Of a stretch of 64,000 nt of DNA, positions 42,969 through 52,389 are shown in pieces. A program made the position numbers and the translations under genes. Numbering within the stretch: the first letter of the stretch is position 1; every line of letters starts with the position of its first letter. The notes under the pieces were generated by a model that was given only the letters and a program-made list of their open reading frames with translations, had not been told where the DNA came from and did no database searches. The stretch comes from an uncultured Flavobacteriales bacterium (lineage in GTDB: Bacteria > Bacteroidota > Bacteroidia > Flavobacteriales > UBA1820). Location: positions 33,910 to 97,909 of the forward strand of contig CABSLV010000001.1 of the NCBI GenBank assembly GCA_902478645.1, given 5' to 3'.

Positions 42969-44135
42969 ATGAAAACCGTCATGCTCGTCTTCGGAACCCG
43001 ACCGGAAGCCATCAAAATGGCCCCGCTGGTAAAGGCCTTCGAAAAACACCCGCAGGACTTCACCCCCCTCGTATGCGTGACCGGGCAGCACCGGGAAATG
43101 CTCGACCAGGTACTCCGCCTGTTCGACATCGTACCCGACTACGACCTGAACATCATGAAACAGGGACAGGACCTGTACGACGTTACCGCACGGGTACTGA
43201 TGGGCATGAGAGACGTACTCAAACAAGCCCAACCGGACATCGTCCTGGTGCACGGGGATACCACCACCAGTACAGCTGCCGCCCTGGCCGCATTTTACCA
43301 GCAGATCCCCGTCGGACACGTCGAAGCCGGACTGCGCACCCACGACATCTACAGTCCCTGGCCCGAAGAAATGAACCGCCAGATCACGGGGCGCATCGCC
43401 ACCTACCATTTCGCCCCCACTCCTTTGGCGCAGGAAAATCTGTTGAAGGAAAACATCCCTCCTCAACACATCACCGTAACGGGCAATACCGTCATCGATG
43501 CCCTGTACGCCGTAGTGGAAAAGATCCAACAGGACCGAAACCTTTCCGGACAACTGACCGAACGTCTGCAAGCCGCAGGATACGATCCGCTGCGCACCGA
43601 ACAGGGGCGACGGCTAGTGCTGATCACCGGCCACCGCCGGGAAAATTTCGGCGAAGGATTCCGCAATATCTGCCGGGCCATCAAAACCCTTTCCGAAAAA
43701 TACCCGGAGGTCGATTTCGTCTATCCGATGCACCTCAACCCGAATGTCCGCCGGCCCATCGCCGAGGTGTTCGGCCAGCAGCACGGAGCAAACCTCTTCT
43801 TCATCGAACCGCTCGAATACCTGGAATTCGTCTTTCTGATGGAAAAAAGCACCTTGGTACTCACCGACAGCGGAGGCATCCAGGAAGAGGCTCCCGGCCT
43901 GGGAAAACCGGTACTGGTCATGCGCGACACGACCGAACGGCCCGAAGCTCTCGCCGCCGGAACGGTACGCCTGGTCGGTACGGACTACGACCGCATCACA
44001 GGCGAGGTATCCCGCCTGTTGGACGATGAGGCTTACTACGAATCCATGAGCCGGGCGGTCAATCCTTACGGCGATGGTTTGGCGTGCGGGCGGATCGTAC
44101 AAACATTCCTGAATATCGGTCAGTCCGAGGACTGA
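42969..44135 (+). CDS. wecB: UDP-N-acetylglucosamine 2-epimerase (non-hydrolysing)
   Basis: WecB converts UDP-GlcNAc to UDP-ManNAc. The 388-residue product has FGTRPEAIKMAPL (residues 8-20), VHGDTTTS (~95), HVEAGLRT (~117), TGHRRENFG (~220) and SDSGGIQEEAPGLGKPVL (~300), the full motif set. Its start is 27 bases after wecC, so the two form an operon supplying UDP-ManNAcA. A second, more distant 2-epimerase lies at 52.4 kb for another sugar. Confidence 0.95.
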   Translation: MKTVMLVFGTRPEAIKMAPLVKAFEKHPQDFTPLVCVTGQHREMLDQVLRLFDIVPDYDLNIMKQGQDLYDVTARVLMGMRDVLKQAQPDIVLVHGDTTTSTAAALAAFYQQIPVGHVEAGLRTHDIYSPWPEEMNRQITGRIATYHFAPTPLAQENLLKENIPPQHITVTGNTVIDALYAVVEKIQQDRNLSGQLTERLQAAGYDPLRTEQGRRLVLITGHRRENFGEGFRNICRAIKTLSEKYPEVDFVYPMHLNPNVRRPIAEVFGQQHGANLFFIEPLEYLEFVFLMEKSTLVLTDSGGIQEEAPGLGKPVLVMRDTTERPEALAAGTVRLVGTDYDRITGEVSRLLDDEAYYESMSRAVNPYGDGLACGRIVQTFLNIGQSED

Positions 44136-44190
44136 CCCGGATATTTCACCCTGCAAGCCTTCTATCGCAAGAGGTCCGTGAAAAATCCCC

Positions 44191-44198
44191 TAACTTTG
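44191..44198 (+). promoter_or_regulatory. Promoter -7 element ahead of the wzx cassette
   Basis: TAACTTTG, 27 bases before ATG 44226; it rules out the in-frame ATG 44178. Confidence 0.62.
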
Positions 44199-44225
44199 AG
44201 GAGCATTTCTCTTGAGAAAAACACT

Positions 44226-45719
44226 ATGCCGGAAAACAACAACTCTTTCCGTAATATCGTAAAATCGACAACCGTTGTCGGCGGGGCACAGGTCATCCAA
44301 ATGGTGATCACCATCCTGCGGGCAAAGATCGTTGCCGTGTTGTTGGGTAGTGCCGGCATGGGAATCATCGCCCTGATCCAGTCCGCTATTTTTACCATCC
44401 AACAGTTTACCAATTTCGGTATTTTCCAAAGCGGAGTACGGGAACTCTCCCAAGCCGCTCAAGACAAAGACCCTCACAAACTGAGCCTCCTGTACAAAGT
44501 CTTTGTGCGCTTGGGCGTGATCGTAGGACTACTCGGCATCGTGGTATGTGCGGCCGGAGCTCCGTTGCTGAGCCGGTTCGCATTTTCCAATCCGGATTAC
44601 ACCTGGTCGTTCGTTTTCGTCTCGGTGTCCTTGCTGCTGATGTCCCTGTCGAACACTTCCGTTGTCTGGATGCAGGCGACCCGGCATTTGAAATCGCTGG
44701 CAAAGTCCTCTCTGTTGGGGGCCGCTCTGAGTTTAGGCATCGCCATACCCATTTTCTATTTCCTGAGAGAAGACGGAATCGTTCCCGCCATTGTCGGCGG
44801 TTATTTGGCTCTGTTTCTGGTAAACGGTTATTTTGCCCGAAAGATAAAAACCGTCCCGGTGCCCGCCCCTACCGTCTCCCAGGTTACCAAACTGGGCACT
44901 CCCATTGTCAAACTGGGTGTCGTACTGATGTTGAGCAACTCGATCCTGACCTTTTTGGTCTTTTTGCTCAACAGTTTCATCCGACGCTATGGAAGCATCG
45001 ATGACGTGGGATTTTACCAAGCCGCCCTTTCGATCTGCGTTCAAGGCATGGTCGTAGTCAACGCAACATTGGCCGCCGACTATTTCCCAAGACTCTCCGC
45101 CGTACATCAGGATCAGGAAAAGGTTCGGCAGATGTCTTCGCAACAGGCCGAGCTCATCACGTTCATCATGGGGCCTTTTTCCGTATTGTTGATCATCTTT
45201 GCGCCTTTCGTGGTAACACTTTTATTGGCGGAAGAATTCCGGGTCATCATTCCGATGTTGCGATGGATGTCGTTAGCGCTGCTGTTCCGGGGGTTGTGGA
45301 ACGTGCTGGGATTTATCATACTGGCCAAAGGAGATAAAAAAACATTCCTATATTACGACGCCATCATAGGCCATGGCATGAATTTCGTACTGAACTGTAT
45401 CGGGTATTATTTTTGGGGGCTCAACGGCCTGGCGATCACCTATCTGGTCGGTTCGATACTCATGTGTGCAGTCCTGATCGTGGTAATAAGAGTGAAATAC
45501 GATATCCACCTGACAGGCGGGGATTTCAAAATCATGGGACTTTATGCCGCCATATCCGCCGCGGCCATGCTGACCGTATGGTTTTTGAGCGGGTTCTATT
45601 ACTATGCCTGCATTGTCGCTCTGGTAGCATTTTCCCTGATCTTCACACTGCGGCAACTCGATCGGCGAATGGGGTTGGCCGCACTGATTCGTTCGAGGTT
45701 CAAGAATACTCCCCGATAA
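44226..45719 (+). CDS. wzx: O-antigen/polysaccharide flippase
   Basis: The 497-residue product has about 12-14 transmembrane segments and the family start NSFRNIVKSTTVVGGAQVIQMVITILRAKIVAVLLGSAGMG (cited in part), typical of the WzxE-like O-antigen translocases of the MATE-like MOP superfamily, which flip lipid-linked repeat units across the inner membrane. It is the first gene of a cassette with lower G+C than wecC-wecB and the rml genes, and has its own promoter. The translated unit is unknown. Confidence 0.92.
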   Translation: MPENNNSFRNIVKSTTVVGGAQVIQMVITILRAKIVAVLLGSAGMGIIALIQSAIFTIQQFTNFGIFQSGVRELSQAAQDKDPHKLSLLYKVFVRLGVIVGLLGIVVCAAGAPLLSRFAFSNPDYTWSFVFVSVSLLLMSLSNTSVVWMQATRHLKSLAKSSLLGAALSLGIAIPIFYFLREDGIVPAIVGGYLALFLVNGYFARKIKTVPVPAPTVSQVTKLGTPIVKLGVVLMLSNSILTFLVFLLNSFIRRYGSIDDVGFYQAALSICVQGMVVVNATLAADYFPRLSAVHQDQEKVRQMSSQQAELITFIMGPFSVLLIIFAPFVVTLLLAEEFRVIIPMLRWMSLALLFRGLWNVLGFIILAKGDKKTFLYYDAIIGHGMNFVLNCIGYYFWGLNGLAITYLVGSILMCAVLIVVIRVKYDIHLTGGDFKIMGLYAAISAAAMLTVWFLSGFYYYACIVALVAFSLIFTLRQLDRRMGLAALIRSRFKNTPR

Positions 45720-45934
45720 CCCTCCTGCAGCCGGACACAAAAAAACAGATTCCACCCGCATCTTCGGATCCTATCCGCACCGGTATTTCGTGTTGCAAAG
45801 AAGAAAAGGACATCCGAACATAGGATTTATACGATTTTTTGACGTACTTTGTACCATATTCCCACCCATACCTAAAACTTGCAAACATTCTATTTCCCTG
45901 CAGGATAGACCGATCGAAATTAAAAAAATCGACA

Positions 45935-46822
45935 ATGTTCATCAACAAACGCCCCATCGCCATCTTGCTGGCAGTCTACAACGGTGAAAAATACCTGGCC
46001 GAACAGATAGACTCCGTCCTGTCGCAAACCGAAAAAGACTGGACGCTATACATCCGGGACGACGGATCGAAAGATGCAACCGTGGATATCATCCACCGGT
46101 ATTGCGAAAAATACCCGGACCGTATTGTCGCCGTGGAAGACGGATTGGGCAATCTGGGCTGTCGGGACAATTTCTTCCGGCTGCTCGAAGTAGTCGATTC
46201 GGCTTATTACATGTTCTGCGATGCCGATGATGTCTGGTATGATTTCAAGATCCGTATCTCGATGGACCGGATGAAAAAACTGGAACAGGAACTTCCCGAC
46301 ACCCCCATACTGGTTGTAACCGACTACACCGTTTGCGACGGTCAACTCAACGTAGTGATGGATTCCGGCTTTCGAAATCTCGGCATATACGACCCGAAGC
46401 CTTTTCTGAACGAAGGCTGCCTGGGAGTAATGTCATTCCTGGGCGGATCATGCATGACACTCAACGCCGCACTGAAACCCTTTCTCTTCCCCGTTCCTCC
46501 CCGATCTCATGAATACGACGCCTATATCGGTGTGCGGGCGGCTCAACACGCCTTGATCGATGTGCTGATGGTGTGCACAAAAAAATATCGGTTGCATGGA
46601 GCCAATTACAGCGGAGTACGGCTGGAGAAGAAGCAACCCCTGCTCTTCCGCCTGCGGGAAGCGATAGAAAAGAAACGTAAGGCGGTCGGAGCCCGGAAAG
46701 CCATCGGCTGGGGCGGATATTTCCGGTATTTCTACTGGAAAGCCGTCGTAGCCTCGCGACTGCGGAAAAACAAGAAACAATGGATCAAAAACAACGGAAA
46801 CAATGTCGGGGACGTGGCATAA
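45935..46822 (+). CDS. GT2 glycosyltransferase (rhamnosyltransferase-like)
   Basis: The 295-residue soluble GT-A enzyme has AILLAVYNGEKYLAEQIDSVLSQT (residues ~8-30, cited in part), IRDDGSKDATVDII, and the metal-binding YMFCDADDVWYDFKI (~90). This is the layout of WcaA/rhamnosyl-type GT2 enzymes in O-antigen loci; dTDP-L-rhamnose is made by the rml genes of the same locus, so rhamnose transfer is a reasonable guess. ATG 45935 gives the normal family start; the frame also extends to 45839. Its end overlaps the next gene by 20 bases. Confidence 0.88.
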   Translation: MFINKRPIAILLAVYNGEKYLAEQIDSVLSQTEKDWTLYIRDDGSKDATVDIIHRYCEKYPDRIVAVEDGLGNLGCRDNFFRLLEVVDSAYYMFCDADDVWYDFKIRISMDRMKKLEQELPDTPILVVTDYTVCDGQLNVVMDSGFRNLGIYDPKPFLNEGCLGVMSFLGGSCMTLNAALKPFLFPVPPRSHEYDAYIGVRAAQHALIDVLMVCTKKYRLHGANYSGVRLEKKQPLLFRLREAIEKKRKAVGARKAIGWGGYFRYFYWKAVVASRLRKNKKQWIKNNGNNVGDVA

Positions 46823-47615
46823 AATACTGACCAGCGCACCGCATCGTCGGATATTTTTCCTGGCCTTGAGGCGACTGAACCTGATAAAAACACTTTGGTT
46901 CAATTTGAGAGTACTGCCTCTGCGCCAAGCCCTGCGGATACCCATATGGATATACGGGAGGATATCGTTCGTCTCGTTGCGCGGACGGGTGGAGATCCGT
47001 GCAAAACACATCTCACCAGCCATGATCCATTTGGGATTTCCAGAAGACATGTACTTCAACCCCAAGGAAGGTGGTGTGATCAACAACGATGGAAAAATCA
47101 TTTTCAACGGCCCTATCTTCATAGCCTGCGGTTACAATCTCAGGACCTACGACCAAGGCAGCATCTCTTTTGGAGAAGGCATCAAACTGGGAGCCAAACT
47201 GAATCTGGTCAGCCACTCTTCCGGGATCCGGATAGGAGACCACTCCCGCATTGCCTTCGAAAGCGTGATCATGGATTCGGGATTCCATTTCATAAAATCC
47301 TTGAACGACCCTCTCGTCCACAACGTCGATGCAGAAGTCGTTATCGGAAATTACAATTGGATATCCAACCGGACAGTCGTCAACAAAGGTACCCGAACCC
47401 CGGACAACCTCATTGTCGCCTCCGGATCGTTGCTCAACAAGGACTATACGAAAGACATCCCCGAATATTCACTGATAGGCGGGACCCCGGCCAAGTTCAT
47501 CAAAGGCAATATCTCCCGTATATGGAACGGACAAACGGAAGTCAAACTACGGGAATATTTCACTCAAAGCGGAGCACAGGCCTTGGAAGTGGATGACAGC
47601 ACACCTTTGAAATAA
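46803..47615 (+). CDS. Left-handed beta-helix acyltransferase
   Basis: The 270-residue product has a hydrophobic, basic N-terminal part (residues ~1-70) and a hexapeptide-repeat region (~95-245: IIFNGPIFIACGYNLRTYDQGSISFGEG..., VVIGNYNWISNRTVVNKGTRTPDNLIVASGSLLNKDY, cited as landmarks) ending in SLIGGTPAKFIKG, the classic tail of the xenobiotic/WcaF-type acetyltransferases. It probably adds acetyl or another acyl group to a sugar of the repeat unit. It overlaps the GT2 gene by 20 bases, indicating coupled translation. Confidence 0.87.
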   Translation: MSGTWHKILTSAPHRRIFFLALRRLNLIKTLWFNLRVLPLRQALRIPIWIYGRISFVSLRGRVEIRAKHISPAMIHLGFPEDMYFNPKEGGVINNDGKIIFNGPIFIACGYNLRTYDQGSISFGEGIKLGAKLNLVSHSSGIRIGDHSRIAFESVIMDSGFHFIKSLNDPLVHNVDAEVVIGNYNWISNRTVVNKGTRTPDNLIVASGSLLNKDYTKDIPEYSLIGGTPAKFIKGNISRIWNGQTEVKLREYFTQSGAQALEVDDSTPLK

Positions 47616-47648
47616 CCCATTGCCGCCGAAGGGAAAAAGAGAACGAGG

Positions 47649-48959
47649 ATGAAGATAAACCTCAAAGGACTCGAATATTTCCTGCTGGCCATCGGCATCT
47701 TTACCGATGTGCGGATCGAACCGCTCATTATGCTTCTTGCCGTATTGCTGGTGTATTCTCGGGGAGGGAACATCACTTGGAATCGAAGTATCCTGTTGGG
47801 TTTCGGCGTTTTGACTGTCTGGTCACTTCTGGCTATCTTGATGGTAGGGTATTCTCCCTGGAAATTTGTCCAACAATTTATCCTCCTGTTTTATTTTTTC
47901 ACGGCATACCACATTCTTTTCAACAACAACCGGGATCACATAAACGACATTTTCCGGATGTATCTGCGGGTAGCCTTCGTATTGTGTATTCTGGGGCTTC
48001 TCCAATTTGCGGTACTGTACCTGACAGGGTTCGACATTTTCTTCATGTTCAAGGAACGGGAACATGTATTGCTGGAGACGGGAAACATCACCCGCATATC
48101 ATCCATCTGTGCCGAACCGGGAAATTTCAGCCGGGTTATCACCCCCGCATTGGGATATTACCTGTTCAAGGATCATCGCGATCGAAAGGAATGGACCCGA
48201 TTTCTGGTGATATTGCTCACATTCTTTTTGACGTTCAGTACGATGAGTTACGTCATCTTCTTTGCGATGGTGGGATACAAATACCTGATCATCAAAAAGA
48301 ACGTTATCGTCCGTGCCGCAGCGACCGTCTTATCGTGTATCGTGGCGGTTTTTATCTTCAATATCATAACCGCTACGGAAGGTAAGATCGGGCAGGGAGA
48401 AGACCGCACCTTGCTTTCCGACGTTTCCATAAAAATACGGGACGTTGTCGGTGGATTCAAAGACTTCACTCCCGAAACGATAGAAACCCTGAATCTGAGT
48501 TCCTATGCAACCCTGATGAACGTATGGGTGGCATTGAATGCTCCCAACCGTGTTTTTGGTACGGGGCTGGGAACGCACGAACAGAATTATCAGAACGTTT
48601 ATTATTCCGATTCCGAATTTTACGGACTGAACATGCAAGAAGGGTACGCTTTGGCCAACCGGCTCTATTCGGAACTGGGTCTGGCAGGCATCTTTTTATT
48701 TGTGTGGTTCTTGTATAAATGCCACAACAAAAAAAACATTATAAATATCTGCGTATTCTTTGCCTTGCTCACCGTCACATTCCGAGGAGGGCACTACACC
48801 CGGTACGGGACCATATTTTTCCTGTTTTTATATTACTATACCAGTACGTATGTCCAAAAAGGCCTCCGGATGGCAGAGGGTCATCCCGACGAGCCTCATT
48901 CCTATAAAACGGCAGCCCTTCCGGAAAAAACGAACGCTCCCAAGCAAACGACACTATGA
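47649..48959 (+). CDS. wzy: O-antigen polymerase-like protein
   Basis: A 436-residue polytopic membrane protein with about ten transmembrane segments and a large loop near residues 270-325. The motif RISSICAEPGNFSRVITPAL (~155) matches the EPxxF region of Wzy polymerases and O-antigen ligases, and a second loop has FGTGLGTHEQNY (~300). Position between flippase and transferase genes makes Wzy more likely than a ligase, since ligases usually lie elsewhere. Parts of the gene are strikingly AT-rich (about 37% G+C at 48721-48780). Confidence 0.82.
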   Translation: MKINLKGLEYFLLAIGIFTDVRIEPLIMLLAVLLVYSRGGNITWNRSILLGFGVLTVWSLLAILMVGYSPWKFVQQFILLFYFFTAYHILFNNNRDHINDIFRMYLRVAFVLCILGLLQFAVLYLTGFDIFFMFKEREHVLLETGNITRISSICAEPGNFSRVITPALGYYLFKDHRDRKEWTRFLVILLTFFLTFSTMSYVIFFAMVGYKYLIIKKNVIVRAAATVLSCIVAVFIFNIITATEGKIGQGEDRTLLSDVSIKIRDVVGGFKDFTPETIETLNLSSYATLMNVWVALNAPNRVFGTGLGTHEQNYQNVYYSDSEFYGLNMQEGYALANRLYSELGLAGIFLFVWFLYKCHNKKNIINICVFFALLTVTFRGGHYTRYGTIFFLFLYYYTSTYVQKGLRMAEGHPDEPHSYKTAALPEKTNAPKQTTL

Positions 48960-50071
48960 AAACCATTGCAGTCAATGCCTACCCCCTGCATAACAGCGGG
49001 GGCCTCTCCATCCTCGAACAGTTGATTCGTGGGATAGAATGCTATTCCCAGGACTGCGGATACCTCCTTTTCGTACACCCGGGCGTTCGGGTAAAAACGA
49101 CAGCCAAAAACATCCGGTTTGTCGATGTCCATCAAAACCCCTTTGACAAAAAGCTATTCCGATGGAATTTTTCGGGGATGAAGAAATGGCTCGATTCGCA
49201 TGGAATAACTCCCGATGCCGTCATTTCCATGGCCAATGTCAATTCGCTGATCCAACCCGGCATCCCCAATTTTTTGTATTTCCACCAGGCTATCCCGCTG
49301 TACCCGTATCGTTGGAATCCTTTCTTGTCCAATCAACGAGTACTTTGGATGTACAAAACCGTATTCCGCTTTTTTGTCAAACGGAGCCTCAAGCCCGACA
49401 CGGAAGTGTTCGTCCAACTGGAATGCATAAAAAACCGCTTTTCCGACACCTTCAAAACAGACAAAAGCCGCATCCATGTCATCACTCCGGAAGGGATGTC
49501 CGAGCCTTGCTCTTCTACCCCATCTCCGATGAAAGTAGATCCGGAATACTGCAACCTGATCTACCCCGCCACCCCGTTCCTGCACAAAAATCACAAAGTG
49601 CTCATAGAAGCTTTACAGATCCTTGAAAAATATAAAAAGTTTAAAATAAATTTGTATCTTACTTGCACTAAAGAGCAAGTAAAAAACTTGTGTAATCTGC
49701 CTTTGGGGGATCACGGGATTCGTGTGACGTATCTAGGGTACATTCATCAGGAAGAACTAAAAAGCCTTTACCGACAAGTGGATGCTCTGTTATTTCCCAG
49801 CAAGATAGAAAGTTTCGGCTTGCCGCTGATCGAAGCCGCCTCCTACGGCCTTCCCATCGCAGCCGCCGATACGGATTTTGCGCGGGAGGTTCTGTGTCAT
49901 TATCCCGGGGCGAGATTCGTTCCCGAAGACGACCCCAGTCTGTGGGCGGAGCAGATCGCACAATTATCCCATGCGAAAGGGGAACGATACGAACCCTTGC
50001 AGATAGAACAAAGACACTCGTGGGGAAAATTTTTTGAAATCATCCATAAAAGCATAAACAAAGATGTTTAA
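48956..50071 (+). CDS. GT4 glycosyltransferase
   Basis: The 371-residue GT-B enzyme has an N-terminal acceptor domain (AVNAYPLHNSGGLSILEQLI) and a C-terminal nucleotide-sugar domain with YPATPFLHKNHKVLIEAL (~203), VTYLGYIHQEELKSLYRQVDALLFPSKIESFGLPLIEAASYGLPI (cited as a landmark, ~255-300) including the E-x7-E of GT4 enzymes. It starts four bases inside the wzy end (ATGA). Within it 49621-49680 is only about 23% G+C, a sharp local drop. Donor and acceptor are unknown. Confidence 0.9.
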   Translation: MKTIAVNAYPLHNSGGLSILEQLIRGIECYSQDCGYLLFVHPGVRVKTTAKNIRFVDVHQNPFDKKLFRWNFSGMKKWLDSHGITPDAVISMANVNSLIQPGIPNFLYFHQAIPLYPYRWNPFLSNQRVLWMYKTVFRFFVKRSLKPDTEVFVQLECIKNRFSDTFKTDKSRIHVITPEGMSEPCSSTPSPMKVDPEYCNLIYPATPFLHKNHKVLIEALQILEKYKKFKINLYLTCTKEQVKNLCNLPLGDHGIRVTYLGYIHQEELKSLYRQVDALLFPSKIESFGLPLIEAASYGLPIAAADTDFAREVLCHYPGARFVPEDDPSLWAEQIAQLSHAKGERYEPLQIEQRHSWGKFFEIIHKSINKDV

Positions 50072-51080
50072 AGACAGCACTTTATTGATCACCGGCGGAA
50101 CTGGGTCCTTCGGGAATGCCGTACTGAATCGGTTTCTCGATTCGGACATACGGGAGATCCGTATTTTTTCACGCGATGAAAAAAAACAAGACGACATGCG
50201 CCATCGCCTGCAGAATCCGAAAGTCAAATTCTACATCGGAGACGTTCGCGACAAACGATCGGTAGATGGAGTCATGAAAAACGTGGACTACGTATTCCAC
50301 GCCGCAGCGCTCAAGCAAGTCCCCTCGTGCGAATTTTTCCCGACACAAGCTGTCAGAACCAATGTGCTGGGAACGGAAAACGTACTGGACTCTGCGATAG
50401 AGCACGGAGTGAAAAACGTTGTCGTACTCTCTACGGACAAAGCCTGCTATCCCATCAATGCCATGGGCATCAGCAAAGCCATGATGGAAAAAGTAGCCAT
50501 TGCCAAAGGGAGAGCCCTGGCGATGAACAACGGCAAGACAACGATCTGTTGCACCCGTTACGGCAACGTGATGGCATCCCGCGGTTCGGTTATTCCGCTT
50601 TTTGTCGAACAACTAAAAGCCGGAAAAGACCTCACGGTTACCGACCCGAACATGACACGTTTCATGATGACCCTCGACGACGCTGTCGATCTGGTGATCT
50701 ACGCTTGGCAACACGGTGAAAACGGAGACTTGTTTGTCCAAAAAGCCCCTGCCGCTACGATCGAAACATTGGCGAAAGCCTTGCTGGAGTTGTACCACTC
50801 TCCGCAAGCTATCCGGGTCATCGGAACCCGACACGGGGAAAAGCTCTACGAATCGCTCGTCACACGCGAAGAAATGGCAAAAGCCATCGACATGGGACAG
50901 TACTACCGGATCCCTTGCGACAGCCGGGATCTGAACTACGACAAATACTTTGTCGAAGGCGAAGAGAAAGTCTCCAAATACGAATCCTACCATTCGCACA
51001 ATACCACGCGACTGGACATCGAAGGGATGAAGCAACTATTGCTCAAACTCAAATTCATCCGGGAAGACCTCAATCTGTAA
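50064..51080 (+). CDS. UDP-GlcNAc 4,6-dehydratase/5-epimerase (CapE/FnlA/WbjB family)
   Basis: The 338-residue SDR enzyme starts the route from UDP-GlcNAc to UDP-L-FucNAc or UDP-L-QuiNAc. It has LLITGGTGSFGNAV (residues 7-20), HAAALKQVPSCEFFP (~78), STDKACYPINAMGISKAMMEK (~120, in part) and GGE-type C-terminal features. The SDR Tyr of YxxxK is replaced by Met (MGISK), as in CapE-type enzymes, so this is not a defect. It overlaps the GT4 gene by eight bases and heads a four-gene pathway block. Confidence 0.92.
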   Translation: MFKDSTLLITGGTGSFGNAVLNRFLDSDIREIRIFSRDEKKQDDMRHRLQNPKVKFYIGDVRDKRSVDGVMKNVDYVFHAAALKQVPSCEFFPTQAVRTNVLGTENVLDSAIEHGVKNVVVLSTDKACYPINAMGISKAMMEKVAIAKGRALAMNNGKTTICCTRYGNVMASRGSVIPLFVEQLKAGKDLTVTDPNMTRFMMTLDDAVDLVIYAWQHGENGDLFVQKAPAATIETLAKALLELYHSPQAIRVIGTRHGEKLYESLVTREEMAKAIDMGQYYRIPCDSRDLNYDKYFVEGEEKVSKYESYHSHNTTRLDIEGMKQLLLKLKFIREDLNL

Positions 51081-51086
51081 CAAACC

Positions 51087-51521
51087 ATGTCGGAAATCCA
51101 AGTAATAAAAGGGGAGATTTTCCACGACCACCGGGGTCAGATCAGTTCGCTGAATCATTTTTGCTTTGATGGCGTGGAACGTTTTTATTTCATCCACCAC
51201 CCCGATGCAAGCGTGATCCGAGGATGGCACGGACACCAATTCGAAAAGAAGTGGTTCTACTGTGTCAAAGGATCCTTTACCCTGGCATTGGTCAAGATCG
51301 ACGATTGGGAGCACCCCTCGCCCGATCTCAAAGCGGAAATTTTCCGGCTGAACGATCAACAGAGCGATATTGTCTGCGTACCCCCGGGATACGCAAACTG
51401 CCTGAAAGCCGGTGAAGCAGGTTCTGTCCTGTTGGTTTATTCGGGAAAACGATACGAAGAAGCCTTGTCCGATTCCTGGCGTTACCCGGCGGACAATTGG
51501 GTCGATTGGTCTAAATACTGA
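51087..51521 (+). CDS. Cupin-fold sugar epimerase-like protein (WxcM/CapF C-terminal type)
   Basis: The 144-residue single-domain cupin has GEIFHDHRGQISSLNHFCF (residues ~9-27), FIHHPDASVIRGWHGHQFEKKWFYCVKG with metal-type His residues (~35-62) and CVPPGYANCLKAGEAGSVLLVYSG (~98-120). In CapF of Staphylococcus a cupin that epimerises C3 is fused to a reductase; here the cupin stands alone six bases before a reductase gene, so the two activities appear split. FdtA-type ketoisomerases share this fold and are the alternative. Confidence 0.85.
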   Translation: MSEIQVIKGEIFHDHRGQISSLNHFCFDGVERFYFIHHPDASVIRGWHGHQFEKKWFYCVKGSFTLALVKIDDWEHPSPDLKAEIFRLNDQQSDIVCVPPGYANCLKAGEAGSVLLVYSGKRYEEALSDSWRYPADNWVDWSKY

Positions 51522-51527
51522 TAAACG

Positions 51528-52385
51528 ATGAAGGTACTGGTACTCGGAGCAATGGGTATGGCGGGCCACACCATAGCCTTGTACTTCCACGAAAAAGGAC
51601 ACGATGTAACCGCATATTCCAAACGTCCTTTTCCGTACTGCAAAAGCATTGTCGGGGATGCGTGTCAGACGGAACATTTCAAAGATGTTCTCCTGAAAGG
51701 AGAATACGATCTGGTGATCAACTGCATCGGATTGCTCAATCAATTTGCGGAAAACAATCCCGCAATGGCTGTTTATCTGAACAGTTATCTTCCCCATCTG
51801 ATTGCGGATACCCTGCGCAACTGTCCCACCAAACTCATCCACATGAGTACCGATTGCGTTTTTGCCGGCAATACCGGCCCTTACCGGGAAGATGCCTTGC
51901 GCGACGGGAAAACCTTTTACGACCGCACCAAAGCCTTGGGAGAGATCGAAGACGACAAGAATCTGACTTTCCGCAATTCCATTGTCGGCCCGGACATGCA
52001 CCCAGAAGGCATCGGACTATTCAACTGGTTCATGAAACAGCAAGGGCCGATCAACGGATTCACAAAAGCGATCTGGACCGGTGTAACTACCCTTACCCTG
52101 GCGCAAGCCATGGAACAGGCCGCAAAAGAAAACCTGAAGGGGCTCTATAACCTGGTAAACAACACAAGCATTGCAAAATACGATCTTTTGCAACTCTTCA
52201 ACCGGTATTTCCGAAGTGGAAAAGTGGAAATACATCCTTGCGACACCCTGACTCTGGACAAGACATTGATCTGTTCCCGGAACGACTTTTCATTTACCGT
52301 TCCTTCCTACGAACAACAGGTCGTCCGGATGAAAGAATGGGTGGACACCCACCGAAACCTATACCCTCACTATTTCATCGATTAA
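51528..52385 (+). CDS. RmlD-like UDP-sugar reductase (WbvR/FnlB-like)
   Basis: The 285-residue SDR has VLVLGAMGMAGHTIALYF (residues 3-20), INCIGLLNQFAENN (~64), HMSTDCVFAGNTGPY (~105) and the catalytic YDRTKALGEIE (YxxxK, ~130). It is shorter than CapF/FnlB (about 370 residues) and resembles the RmlD-like reductase WbvR of UDP-L-QuiNAc pathways. It reduces the 4-keto intermediate made by the dehydratase. Whether the product is the L-fuco or L-quinovo epimer depends on its stereochemistry, which the sequence does not settle. Confidence 0.86.
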   Translation: MKVLVLGAMGMAGHTIALYFHEKGHDVTAYSKRPFPYCKSIVGDACQTEHFKDVLLKGEYDLVINCIGLLNQFAENNPAMAVYLNSYLPHLIADTLRNCPTKLIHMSTDCVFAGNTGPYREDALRDGKTFYDRTKALGEIEDDKNLTFRNSIVGPDMHPEGIGLFNWFMKQQGPINGFTKAIWTGVTTLTLAQAMEQAAKENLKGLYNLVNNTSIAKYDLLQLFNRYFRSGKVEIHPCDTLTLDKTLICSRNDFSFTVPSYEQQVVRMKEWVDTHRNLYPHYFID

Positions 52386-52389
52386 AAAC

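Noticed and set aside
44178..44225. Upstream ATG for the flippase
   Set aside because: It precedes the TAACTTTG promoter element at 44191-44198, so it would not be in the transcript.
47649..48959. O-antigen ligase (WaaL) for the wzy candidate
   Set aside because: Ligases share the fold, but this gene sits in the middle of the repeat-unit cassette, where the polymerase is expected; WaaL is normally encoded elsewhere. The call is not fully secure.
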